Below are positions 33,293-41,356 of a DNA stretch of 64,000 nt, in pieces; positions within the stretch are counted from its first letter, which is position 1, and every line of letters begins with the position of its first letter. A program made the translations under genes and the position numbers. Source of the stretch: Geodermatophilus obscurus DSM 43160 (lineage in GTDB: Bacteria > Actinomycetota > Actinomycetes > Mycobacteriales > Geodermatophilaceae); NCBI RefSeq assembly GCF_000025345.1, contig NC_013757.1, positions 3,658,001 to 3,722,000 of the forward strand, written 5' to 3'. The notes beneath the pieces are model-generated. The model did not search any database, was not told the DNA's origin, and saw only the letters and a program-made list of their open reading frames with translations.

Positions 33293-34498
33293 TCAGACAG
33301 CCAGGGCGTCCAGCGCCATCGCGGCGTAGAGGGCCGCACCGGCCGGCAGCACGTCCTCGTCGAAGACCACCAGGTTGGAGTGGTTACCCGCGGCGGTGTC
33401 CGGCTCGGCACCCGGCGGGCAGGCGCCCAGGAAGGCCATCGCGCCGGGCACCCGCTGCAGCACGTAGGCGAAGTCCTCCGCGCCCATGAGCGGTTCCGCG
33501 GCGACGACGCTGGACTCCGGCCCGACCAGCTCACCCGCGACCGCCAGCACCCGGTCTGCCACCGCCGCGTCGTTGTCGGTCACCGGGTAGCCCTGCCGGT
33601 GCACGAAGTCGATCTCCATGTCGTGCGCGGCGGCCACGTGCGTGGCGACCCGCCGGACCGAGGCGACGACGTCGGCCCGCCGCTCGGGCGAGAGGGTGCG
33701 GATGGTGCCCTGCAGGTAGGCGGTGTCCGGGATGACGTTGTCGGTGGAGCCGGCCGCCAGGTTGGCCACCGTCACCACGGCCGGGTCGAAGACCGGAGCT
33801 CGGCGGGTGACCATCGCCTGCAGCGCCAGCACGATCTCCGCGGCGACCGGTACCGGGTCGGCGGCGGCGTGCGGCATCGAGGCGTGCCCACCGCGGCCGC
33901 GGACGGTGATCTCCCAGTGGTCGGCGGCAGCCATCATCGGCCCGGGCCGCACGCTGACCACGCCACCCGGCTGGTTGGCGAAGACGTGCAGCGCGAACGC
34001 CCCGACGACCGGCGCCTCCGGGACGGCGTCCAGCAGGCCCTCCTCGAGCATGTAGCGCGCCCCGTGGAAGCCCTCCTCCCCCGGCTGCAGCATGAGCACG
34101 ACCTGGCCGGCGATCTCGTCGCGGCGCTCGGCCAGCAGCCGCGCGGCGCCCAGCAGCATCGCGGTGTGCAGGTCGTGTCCGCAGGCGTGCATCGCGCCGG
34201 GCACCTCGGAGGCGAACGGCAGCCCGGTGTCCTCGTGCACCGGTAGGGCGTCCATGTCGGCGCGCAGCAGGTAGGTGGGTCCGGGGCGGGCGCCGCGCAG
34301 CACGCCGACCACCGAGGTCGTGCTCGTCCCCGTCGTCACCTCCACCGGCAGCCCGGCCAGCACCTCCAGCACGGTGGCCTGGGTGCGCGGCAGGTGCAGC
34401 CCGATCTCCGGGGTGCGGTGCAGCCGGCGGCGCAGGTCCACGGTGCGGTCGGCGTCGTCACGGGCGGCGGCCAGCAGGTCCGCGGCGGAGGTGGGCAT
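33293..34498 (-). CDS. M20-family amidohydrolase
   Basis: The protein has 401 residues from ATG 34498. It is an M20D aminoacylase/hippurate-hydrolase-type metallopeptidase. It shows LRRRLHRTPEIGLHLPRT, LLRADMDALPVHEDTGLPFA, MHACGHDLHTAMLLGAA (metal-binding Cys/His) and VVLMLQPGEEGFHGARYMLE (catalytic Glu). GRGGHASMPHAAADPVPVAA is in the dimerisation domain, and EPLMGAEDFAYVLQRVPGAM lies near the end. It removes N-acyl groups from amino acids or related amides. It is convergent with the DAO gene. Confidence 0.9.
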   Translation of the reverse strand: MPTSAADLLAAARDDADRTVDLRRRLHRTPEIGLHLPRTQATVLEVLAGLPVEVTTGTSTTSVVGVLRGARPGPTYLLRADMDALPVHEDTGLPFASEVPGAMHACGHDLHTAMLLGAARLLAERRDEIAGQVVLMLQPGEEGFHGARYMLEEGLLDAVPEAPVVGAFALHVFANQPGGVVSVRPGPMMAAADHWEITVRGRGGHASMPHAAADPVPVAAEIVLALQAMVTRRAPVFDPAVVTVANLAAGSTDNVIPDTAYLQGTIRTLSPERRADVVASVRRVATHVAAAHDMEIDFVHRQGYPVTDNDAAVADRVLAVAGELVGPESSVVAAEPLMGAEDFAYVLQRVPGAMAFLGACPPGAEPDTAAGNHSNLVVFDEDVLPAGAALYAAMALDALAV

Positions 34499-34619
34499 GC
34501 CGCCACTGTCACACGACCGGACCGGGCCCCGCCCCGGACCCGGCACTCTCGTGGAGCGCCCTGAGCTCGCGAAGGGCTCGGGGAGAGGTTCCGGCGAGTG
34601 GCGGGGCAGGGGTCCGCTC
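34499..34619. repeat. intergenic palindromic sequence, inverted relative of the repeat family
   Basis: gccctgagctcgcgaagggc (34559-34578) and its surroundings are a degenerate inverted version of the 'cccttcgcaagctcagggc' core seen in copies A-F. No gene is present. Confidence 0.4.
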
Positions 34620-35165
34620 TCAGTCGCGGGCCCAGGCCGGGCGGGTGACGTCCAGCTGCCAGACCACCGCGGTCGCGGGACCGGACACCGGGCCACCCGC
34701 CTGCTGCTCCACGCGGACGCCGGCGGGTCCGGTCAGCACGAGCAGCCCGGGCGGCACGGTCGCCGACGTCCCGCCCGCCACCGTCTCGGTCCACAGCCGG
34801 GCGTCGGGCCGGCCCAGGTCCACCCAGCCGTCCGCGTTCGGGTGCACCTCGTGCGCGGCGTCGTCGTCCGGGCGGGCGCTGCGCAAGTAGCTCTGCAGGA
34901 CGTGCGCGCCGTCGTCCCCGGCGACCTCGTCGTGCTCCAGGCCGGTCCCGGCGCGCAGCACGGCGACGTCCCCGGCGGTCAGCACCGCGCCGCTCCCCCA
35001 CGCGTGCCGCAGCGAGCCGGCCAGCACGACCGCGACGACGTCGACCGCCCGGTGCGGGTGCCGCCCGTAGCCGGTGCCGGGCGCCAGCCGGTCATCGGCG
35101 AGGCGCAGCAGCGGGCCGAGCGAGCCGTCGTCGGGCTCCAGCAGGACGTCGGAGGTCAGGGTCAC
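34620..35165 (-). CDS. pirin-like cupin protein
   Basis: The protein has 181 residues. Its GTG at 35165 overlaps the PAP2 stop (GTGA), so translation is coupled. Cupin features are GYGRHPHRAVDVVAVVLAGS (metal-binding His pair), HAWGSGAVLTAGDVAVLRAG and TGLEHDEVAGDDGAHVLQSY. The second half is a degenerate cupin. Pirin-like proteins are metal-binding, some with quercetinase activity; the role here is unknown. Confidence 0.7.
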   Translation of the reverse strand: MTLTSDVLLEPDDGSLGPLLRLADDRLAPGTGYGRHPHRAVDVVAVVLAGSLRHAWGSGAVLTAGDVAVLRAGTGLEHDEVAGDDGAHVLQSYLRSARPDDDAAHEVHPNADGWVDLGRPDARLWTETVAGGTSATVPPGLLVLTGPAGVRVEQQAGGPVSGPATAVVWQLDVTRPAWARD

Positions 35166-35839
35166 GGCTGCTCCCTCCGTGGCAGTGCCCCGCGGCCGCC
35201 GGGCAGCGCGTCGAAGGCGAGTGCCACCAGCAGCGTCCAGGCCGCGCCGAACGCCCAGCCGCCGAGGACGTCGGACAGGAAGTGCACGCCCAGCCACATC
35301 CGGGTCAGCCCGACGAGCACGACCAGGGCGGCCCCGGCGGCGAGGGCGAGCCGGCGCTGCCGGCCCATGAGCCGCGGCCAGGCCAGGACCAGGGCGATCG
35401 TCACCAGCGTCGCGATGCCCGAGGAGTGACCGCTGGGGAAGCTCAGGCTGTCGTAGGTCGCGCCGCCGTTCTCGAACGCCGGGCGCACCCGGCCGAACGT
35501 CTCCTTGAGCAGGGCGGTGAGCGGACCCACCAGCACGTTCGCGGTGACCACCCAGGCCGCGGTGCGCCACGCCCTGCGGGTGCCCAGCCAGAACAGCACC
35601 GGCAGGGAGGCGACCACCCGGAACCAGGTGGCGCCGGGGGTCGTCAGCACCTCGAGCAGCACCCCGGTGAAGGCGGAGCGGTCGTCACCGGCGTAGAGCG
35701 CGCGGCTCACCGCCTCATCGAGCCGGACCTGCGGCGCCCAGCCGACCAGCACGCCGGCGCCGAGCGCGAGCACGACGCCGAGTCCGGCGCCGACCCCGGT
35801 GCCCGCCGTCCGCCGGGAGCCCCGCTGCAGCACGTCCAC
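35162..35839 (-). CDS. PAP2-family membrane phosphatase
   Basis: The protein has 225 residues from GTG 35839. About six membrane helices carry the three PAP2 motifs: LLKETFGRVRP (KxxxxxxRP), SLSFPSGHSSG (PSGH) and GLTRMWLGVHFLSDVLGG (R-x5-H-x3-D, here starting TR). The family dephosphorylates lipid phosphates such as phosphatidic acid or undecaprenyl diphosphate outside the membrane. It is divergent from the fatty-acid regulator and co-transcribed with the pirin-like gene. Confidence 0.85.
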   Translation of the reverse strand: MDVLQRGSRRTAGTGVGAGLGVVLALGAGVLVGWAPQVRLDEAVSRALYAGDDRSAFTGVLLEVLTTPGATWFRVVASLPVLFWLGTRRAWRTAAWVVTANVLVGPLTALLKETFGRVRPAFENGGATYDSLSFPSGHSSGIATLVTIALVLAWPRLMGRQRRLALAAGAALVVLVGLTRMWLGVHFLSDVLGGWAFGAAWTLLVALAFDALPGGRGALPRREQP

Positions 35840-35884
35840 TCCCCCACTCTCCCTGACCGCGTCCTGCGTGCCACGCTGGCCGCT

Positions 35885-37063
35885 GTGTCCGACCGGGTCA
35901 GCAGGCGCCCGCCGTCCGCCGCCACGCTGCGGCGGCTGGAGCGCGCGTCCGGGTCGCTGGCCACCCGCGCGGTGGCCCGGATGGACGACGAGCTGCCCTG
36001 GTTCCGCACCATGCCCGCCGACCAGCGCTCCTGGGTGATGCTCGTGGCGCAGGCCGGACTGGCCTCCTTCGTCGAGTGGTGCCGCACCCCCGACCGCCCG
36101 CCGCGGCTCACCGGCGAGGTCTTCGGCGCCGCTCCGCGCGAGCTGGCCCGCGTCGTGCCGCTGAAGCACACCGTCGACCTGGTCCGGGTGACCGTCGAGG
36201 TGATGGACGACTTCGTCGGCACCGTCGCCGAGCCCGGGGACGCCGACGTGCTGCGGCTGGCGGTGCTGCAGTACAGCCGGGAGGTGGCCTTCGCCACCGC
36301 GCACGTCTACGCCACCTTCGCCGAGAGCCGCGGCGCCTGGGACGCCCGGCTGGAGGCCCTGCTCGTCGACGCCCTGGTCCGGGGCGAGCGCCCCGAGGAG
36401 CTCTCCGGACGGGCCTCGGCGCTGGGCTGGGCCGCGATGACCCCGGTGACCGTGCTGGTCGGCGCGGCCCCCCAGGACGGCGACGTGCACGCCGCCATCC
36501 GGCGAGCGGCGCGGCAGGTGCGCAGCGAGGTGCTGGTCGGGGTGCACGCCGACCAGTTGGTCGTCGTCCTGGGGGGCTCCCCGGACCTGCAGTCGGCGGC
36601 CGAGCGGGTCAGCGACGAGTTCGGCCCCGGCCCGGTCGTCACGGGTCCGGTGGTCGACGGCCTGGGGCGGGCCGGCGACTCCGCGTCGGCCGCGCTCGCC
36701 GGGCTGCGTGCCGCGCCCGCCTGGCCCGGCGCCCCCCGGCCGGTGGCGGCCGACGCGCTGCTGCCCGAACGGGCCCTGGACGGGGACCCGTCGGCACGCA
36801 CCACGCTGCAGGAGCGGATCGCGCAGCCGCTGCAGGCCGCCGGCGGCGAGGTGCTGGAGACGGTGCGCGCTGTGCTCGCCAGCGGGGGCAACTTGGAGGC
36901 CAGTGCCCGCGCGCTGTTCGTCCACCCGAACACCGTCCGGTACCGGCTCCGGCGGGCCACCGAGATGACCGGTCTGCCGGTCACCGACCCGCGCGGCGCG
37001 TGGACGGTGCAGGTCGCGCTGGCCCTCGCCGCCCTGGACCAGGAGCGCTCCCTCTGGCACTGA
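35885..37063 (+). CDS. fasR: PucR/CdaR-type regulator of fatty-acid synthesis genes (FasR-like)
   Basis: The protein has 392 residues from GTG 35885. The N-terminal half is an all-helical sensory region (SWVMLVAQAGLASFVEWCRT). A degenerate GGDEF-like middle follows (VLVGVHADQLVVVLGG). The C-terminus is the PucR-type HTH, with VLASGGNLEASARALFVHPN then TVRYRLRRATEMTG. In Streptomyces, FasR with this architecture lies directly upstream of fabD and activates the fab genes; Mycobacterium Rv2242 is in the same place. Position and domain order make the same role likely here. The symbol is by synteny. Confidence 0.8.
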   Translation: MSDRVSRRPPSAATLRRLERASGSLATRAVARMDDELPWFRTMPADQRSWVMLVAQAGLASFVEWCRTPDRPPRLTGEVFGAAPRELARVVPLKHTVDLVRVTVEVMDDFVGTVAEPGDADVLRLAVLQYSREVAFATAHVYATFAESRGAWDARLEALLVDALVRGERPEELSGRASALGWAAMTPVTVLVGAAPQDGDVHAAIRRAARQVRSEVLVGVHADQLVVVLGGSPDLQSAAERVSDEFGPGPVVTGPVVDGLGRAGDSASAALAGLRAAPAWPGAPRPVAADALLPERALDGDPSARTTLQERIAQPLQAAGGEVLETVRAVLASGGNLEASARALFVHPNTVRYRLRRATEMTGLPVTDPRGAWTVQVALALAALDQERSLWH

Positions 37064-37165
37064 GAAAGGACCCCGTCCTCCTCACCGTGGAAGGACCCCG
37101 TCCTCCCCACCCTTCGCAAGCTCAGGGCGGGACCCGGGACGGGGCCTTGCGGCGAGCCTCTGGAC
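37064..37165. repeat. intergenic palindromic repeat, copy B (double)
   Basis: Two successive units begin aaaggaccccgtcctc (37064) and gaaggaccccgtcctccc (37090). The second continues cacccttcgcaagctcaggg and ends acggggcc. The ends pair to form a hairpin. The rest of the gap to fabD (to 37346) shows no gene and should contain the fab promoter. Confidence 0.6.
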
Positions 37166-37346
37166 GGGGCCACGGCGGGGCCCCTGCACGGCGACCGCGC
37201 CGGCGCACAGTGCGGTTCCCACCACGACGACCCGGATGACACGGCGCGCAAACCCGGTCGAGTTGTAGGAACCCTCCAAAGACCAGCGGTGCGCTTTCGT
37301 ACCGCTCCCCAGTACGCGGCTCCGCCGACCCTGGCACGGTGAGGAC

Positions 37347-38549
37347 GTGCTGGCCGTTCTCGCCCCCGGACAGGGTGCCCAGAAGCCCGGGATGCTGACC
37401 GACTGGCTCGAGCTCCCCGGGGCCGAGTCCTTCTTTCGCTGGGCCGGTGCGATCGCCGACGCCGACCTGCTGGCGCTGGGCACCACCGGCGACGCCGAGG
37501 CGATCAAGGACACCGCGGTGACCCAGCCGCTGGTGGTCGCGATGAGCCTGTTCGTCGCCCGCGAGCTCGGCGGCCTGCCCGGCCCGGTCCCGCACACGCC
37601 GCACACCGGCCGGGACGTCGTCATCGCCGGGCACAGCGTCGGCGAGCTGACCGCGGCCGCCCTCGCCGGGGTGCTAAGCGTGGAGGCGGCGATCGCGCTG
37701 ACCGCCGTCCGCGGCCGGGCGATGGCCGCCGCGTGCGCGCAGACGCCGACCGGGATGTCCGCCGTCCTCGGCGGCGACCCCGACGAGCTGGCCGCCGCAC
37801 TGGAGGAGCACGGGCTGGCCCCGGCCAACATGAACGGCGGCGGCCAGGTCGTCGTCGCCGGGCCGCTCGACGGCCTCGCCGCCTTCAAGGCCGACCCGCC
37901 GGCCAGGGCGCGGGTCCTGCCGCTGTCGGTGGCCGGCGCCTTCCACACCCGGTACATGGCGCCCGCCCGTGCCGAGCTCGAGGCCCTGGTCGGCGGCCTG
38001 CGCCCCGCCGACCCCAGCCGGCTGCTGCTCTCCAACGCCGACGGCGCCGCGGTGACCACCGGTACGGAGGTGCTGTCCCGGCTGGTCAGCCAGGTGACCA
38101 GCCCGGTGCGCTTCGACGCTTGTCTGGCCACCCTGCGCGACCTCGGCGTCACCGCGGTGCTCGAGCTGCCGCCCGCCGGCGCGCTGGCCGGCCTGGCCAA
38201 GCGCGAGTGGAAGGACAGCGACATCGAGGTCCTGGCCGTCAGCAGCCCCGCCGACCTCGACCGCGCCCGCGCGCTCATCGAGGCCGAGCGTGGCCGCCCG
38301 GAGCCGGACCACCTGCCCGACTGGCGGGTCGTCGTCTCCCCCGTGCGCGGCACGGTCAGCCCGGCCGAGGTCGCCGAGGGCACCCACCTGCCGGCCGGCA
38401 CGCTGCTGGGCCGCATCCGCAGCCGCCGCCAGGAGGCCGACGTGTCGGCCGGGTACGACGGCGTCCTCGCCGAGTGGCTCGTGCAGGAGGGCGACCTCGT
38501 CGACGCCGGTGACCCGATCGCGCGGCTCTACCCGGAGGTGCAGTCATGA
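37347..38549 (+). CDS. fabD: malonyl-CoA:ACP transacylase with C-terminal biotinyl-like domain
   Basis: The protein has 400 residues. Residues 1-310 are FabD. It shows the N-terminal VLAPGQGAQKPGML, nucleophile motif GHSVGELTAAAL (Ser), RGRAMAAACAQTPTGMSAVL, catalytic His in SVAGAFHTRYMAPA, and VTSPVRFDACLATL. It moves malonyl from CoA to ACP at the start of type II fatty-acid synthesis. Residues about 325-398 are an extra biotinyl/lipoyl-like barrel: WRVVVSPVRGTVSPAEVAEG then AGYDGVLAEWLVQEGDLVDA. At the hairpin where biotin carriers have MKM, this one has SRRQEADVS without lysine. It therefore cannot be biotinylated there and may serve as a docking module. Its stop overlaps fabH by four bases. 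Confidence 0.9.
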   Translation: MLAVLAPGQGAQKPGMLTDWLELPGAESFFRWAGAIADADLLALGTTGDAEAIKDTAVTQPLVVAMSLFVARELGGLPGPVPHTPHTGRDVVIAGHSVGELTAAALAGVLSVEAAIALTAVRGRAMAAACAQTPTGMSAVLGGDPDELAAALEEHGLAPANMNGGGQVVVAGPLDGLAAFKADPPARARVLPLSVAGAFHTRYMAPARAELEALVGGLRPADPSRLLLSNADGAAVTTGTEVLSRLVSQVTSPVRFDACLATLRDLGVTAVLELPPAGALAGLAKREWKDSDIEVLAVSSPADLDRARALIEAERGRPEPDHLPDWRVVVSPVRGTVSPAEVAEGTHLPAGTLLGRIRSRRQEADVSAGYDGVLAEWLVQEGDLVDAGDPIARLYPEVQS

Positions 38550-39514
38550 CCGGACTCCAGTTGACGACCGGAGCCCCCGGCGCCCGCATCCTCGGCTTCG
38601 GCAGCTACCGACCGCGCCGCCGGGTCACCAACCACGAGCTTGCCGAGACCATGGACACCAACGACGAGTGGATCCAGGCGCGGGTCGGCATCGCCGAGCG
38701 CCGCTGGGCCGGGCCGGACGAGTCGCTGCTGGAGATGAGCGCCGCCGCCGGCGGCAAGGCCCTGGCGGCCAGCGGCCTGGACGCCGCCGAGGTCGACCTC
38801 GTGCTGCTCGCCTCGGCGAGCCTGCCGCGGCCGATCCCGGGCCTGGCCCCGGAGATCGCGCACCGGCTCGGCGCCCAGCGGCCCGGCGCGTTCGACCTCA
38901 ACGCCGGCTGCGCCGGCTGGTGCTACGCGCTGAGCGCGGCCGCCGACGCGATCCGCAGCGGCTCGGCCCGCAACGCCCTGGTGATCGGCGGCGAGCGGCT
39001 GACCGACTACACCGACCTGACCGACCGGTCGACCGCGGTGATCTTCGCCGACGGCGCGGGTGCCGCCGTCCTCGGCCCCTCGGACACCCCGGCCGTCGGG
39101 CCGGTCGTGTGGGGCAGCGACGGCGACCAGTCCAGCGCCATCGCCATCCCCGAGGGCGAGAAGGCGATGAGCATGGCCGGCCAGGCGGTGTACCGCTGGG
39201 CCACCACCCGGCTCACCGCCACGCTGCTGACGGCCATGGAGCGCGCCGGCGTGGGCCCCGAGGACATCGACGTGTTCGCGCCGCACCAGGCCAACCTGCG
39301 GATCATCGAACTGATGGCCAAGCGGCTCGGGCTGCCCGAGAGCACGGTCATCGCACGCGACGTCGTGCGGTCGGGCAACACCTCCTCGGCCTCGGTGCCG
39401 TTGGCGCTGTCGGCGCTGCTCGAGTCCGGTGAGGCCAGGAGCGGTGACCTCGCCCTGATCCTGGGGTACGGAGCCGGCCTCACCTTCGCCGGCCAGGTCG
39501 TCGTCCTGCCCTGA
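38546..39514 (+). CDS. fabH: 3-oxoacyl-ACP synthase III
   Basis: The protein has 322 residues; its ATG overlaps the fabD stop (ATGA). KAS III condenses acetyl- or branched acyl-CoA with malonyl-ACP to begin chains. The catalytic triad is visible: Cys in FDLNAGCAGWCYALS, His in VFAPHQANLRIIELMAK, and Asn in VVRSGNTSSASVPLALS. TNDEWIQARVGIAERRW is the typical N-terminal substrate loop. The order fabD-fabH-acpP-fabF is that of Streptomyces. Confidence 0.95.
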   Translation: MTGLQLTTGAPGARILGFGSYRPRRRVTNHELAETMDTNDEWIQARVGIAERRWAGPDESLLEMSAAAGGKALAASGLDAAEVDLVLLASASLPRPIPGLAPEIAHRLGAQRPGAFDLNAGCAGWCYALSAAADAIRSGSARNALVIGGERLTDYTDLTDRSTAVIFADGAGAAVLGPSDTPAVGPVVWGSDGDQSSAIAIPEGEKAMSMAGQAVYRWATTRLTATLLTAMERAGVGPEDIDVFAPHQANLRIIELMAKRLGLPESTVIARDVVRSGNTSSASVPLALSALLESGEARSGDLALILGYGAGLTFAGQVVVLP

Positions 39515-39590
39515 CCGGCGCCACAGATCCCCGGGCCACAGGGGCCCGACGGCGGGAGCATCCCGCCCCACCCGAGAGAGAGGACCGCGC

Positions 39591-39830
39591 GTGAGCGAGG
39601 ACATCCAGACCGGTCTGGCCGAGATCCTGGAGGAGGTCGCGGGCGTGGCGCCCGCCGACGCCACCCCGGAGAAGTCGTTCACCGAGGACCTCGACGTCGA
39701 CTCGCTGTCGATGGTCGAGATCGCCACCGCGGTCGAGGACAAGTTCGGCGTCGCCATCCCCGACGACGAGCTGGCCAACATCAAGACCGTCGGCGACGCC
39801 ATGAGCTACATCCAGAAGAACAAGGCCTGA
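39591..39830 (+). CDS. acpP: acyl carrier protein
   Basis: The protein has 79 residues, is acidic, and starts at GTG 39591 with GAGAGAGG upstream. Helix II carries DLDVDSLSMVEIATAVEDKF, with the Ser that receives phosphopantetheine. The helix IV end VGDAMSYIQKNKA is typical. It carries the growing acyl chain between the enzymes of this operon. Confidence 0.95.
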   Translation: MSEDIQTGLAEILEEVAGVAPADATPEKSFTEDLDVDSLSMVEIATAVEDKFGVAIPDDELANIKTVGDAMSYIQKNKA

Positions 39831-39832
39831 AC

Positions 39833-39930
39833 GAGGACCCCGCTGCCCCCACCGTGGGAGGACCCCGTCCACCTCACCCCTCGCAGGCTCGGGGTGAGCC
39901 TCGGGACGGGGCCCGCGGCGGGGCCCTGCA
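39833..39930. repeat. intergenic palindromic repeat, copy C (double)
   Basis: Two units start gaggaccccgctgccccc and gaggaccccgtccacctc. They continue acccctcgcaggctcggggt and end with acggggcc and gcagcggggcc. Each start pairs with its own end, giving two nested or tandem hairpins inside the fab operon. Confidence 0.6.
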
Positions 39931-39979
39931 GCGGGGCCACGCCTGGCCCCTGACCGCACGTCCCAGGAGGAACCCCGTC

Positions 39980-41221
39980 ATGAGCACGTCCGACGGCGAT
40001 GTCGTCGTCACCGGCCTCGGTGCCACCACGCCGCTCGGGAGCGACGTCGCCAGCACGTGGGACGCGCTGCTGGCCGGGCGGTCGGGGGTCAGCCGGATCA
40101 CCGACGACTGGGCCAAGGACTTCCCGGCCCAGCTCGTCGCCCGGCTGGCCACCGATCCGTCCCAGCAGATCGACCGCGTCCGCGCGCGTCGGCTGGACCG
40201 CAGCCAGCAGGTGGCCGTGGTCGCCGCCGAGGAGGCCTGGCGCGACTCCGGGGCGGCCGACGCCGGTGTCGCCCCCGAGCGGGTCGCCGTCGTCTTCGGC
40301 ACCGGCATCGGCGGGGCGCTGACCCTGCTCGGCCAGGACGACATCCTGGAGGAGAAGGGCCCCAAGCGGGTCTCCCCGTTCACCATCCCGATGCTCATGC
40401 CCAACGGCCCGGCCGCCGCGGTCGGCCTCGCGGTCGGCGCCAAGGGGGGCGTGCACGCCCCGGTCAGCGCCTGCGCCTCCGGTGCGGAGGCGATCCGGTG
40501 GGGCCTGGACCTGCTGCGCTTCGACCGGGCCGACGTCGTGTTGGTCGGCGGCGCGGAGGCCTGCGTGCACCCGCTGCCGATGGCCGGCTTCGCCGCGATG
40601 CGCGCCATGAGCACCCGCAACGACGAGCCCGAGCGCGCCTCCCGCCCGTTCGACAAGGCCCGGGACGGCTTCGTGCTCGGCGAGGGCGCGGCCGCACTCG
40701 TCCTCGAGCGGGGGGACGCGGCGCGGGCCCGCGGCGCCCGCATCCACGCCCGGCTGGCCGGGGCCGGCGGCACCGCCGACGGCTACGACCTGGTCGCCCC
40801 GCACCCGGAGGGCGAGGGCGCCGGCCGGGCCATCGCCGCCGCCGTCCGCGACGCCGGGCTGACCCCCGACGACATCGGCCACGTCAACGCGCACGCCACC
40901 TCCACACCGGTGGGCGACACCGCGGAGGCCGCGGCCATCCTCAGCACGGTCGGCGAGCACACCCTCGTGACGGCGACCAAGAGCCAGACCGGTCACCTGC
41001 TCGGCGCGGCCGGGGCGCTGGAGTCGGTCTTCACCATCCTCGCGCTGCGCGACCAACTCGTGCCGGCCACCGCCAACCTCGACGACCCGGACGACGACGC
41101 GGCCGTCCAGGCCCTCGACATCGTGCGTCGCGAGCCGCGGCGCGCCCGGCTCGACGCCGCGGTCAACGACTCCTTCGGCTTCGGCGGCCACAACATCGCG
41201 CTGGTGTTCACCACCGCCTGA
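39980..41221 (+). CDS. fabF: 3-oxoacyl-ACP synthase II
   Basis: The protein has 413 residues from ATG 39980 with AGGAGG nine bases upstream. KAS II elongates acyl-ACP with malonyl-ACP. The Cys-His-His triad is present: Cys in APVSACASGAEAIRWGLD, His in GHVNAHATSTPVGDTAEAAA, and His in KSQTGHLLGAAGALESVF. The glycine-rich end is NDSFGFGGHNIALVF. VTGLGATTPLGSDVASTWDA marks the N-terminus. Confidence 0.95.
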   Translation: MSTSDGDVVVTGLGATTPLGSDVASTWDALLAGRSGVSRITDDWAKDFPAQLVARLATDPSQQIDRVRARRLDRSQQVAVVAAEEAWRDSGAADAGVAPERVAVVFGTGIGGALTLLGQDDILEEKGPKRVSPFTIPMLMPNGPAAAVGLAVGAKGGVHAPVSACASGAEAIRWGLDLLRFDRADVVLVGGAEACVHPLPMAGFAAMRAMSTRNDEPERASRPFDKARDGFVLGEGAAALVLERGDAARARGARIHARLAGAGGTADGYDLVAPHPEGEGAGRAIAAAVRDAGLTPDDIGHVNAHATSTPVGDTAEAAAILSTVGEHTLVTATKSQTGHLLGAAGALESVFTILALRDQLVPATANLDDPDDDAAVQALDIVRREPRRARLDAAVNDSFGFGGHNIALVFTTA

Positions 41222-41285
41222 AAGAGGACCCCGCTGCCCCCCGCCACTCGCGAGCTCGCGGCGGGACCCTGCAGCGGGGCCACCC
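41222..41285. repeat. intergenic palindromic repeat, copy D
   Basis: aaagaggaccccgctgcccc, then ccgccactcgcgagctcgcg, then ggaccctgcagcggggcc. The outer arms ggccccgctgc/gcagcggggcc pair. It separates fabF from the carboxyltransferase gene. Confidence 0.6.
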
Positions 41286-41356
41286 CACCCGCCTTGGCAG
41301 GCCGTGTGCCTGCCTGGGCCGTCCCCGCACGCCCGCGTCCGGCCCGTGGAGGTCCC

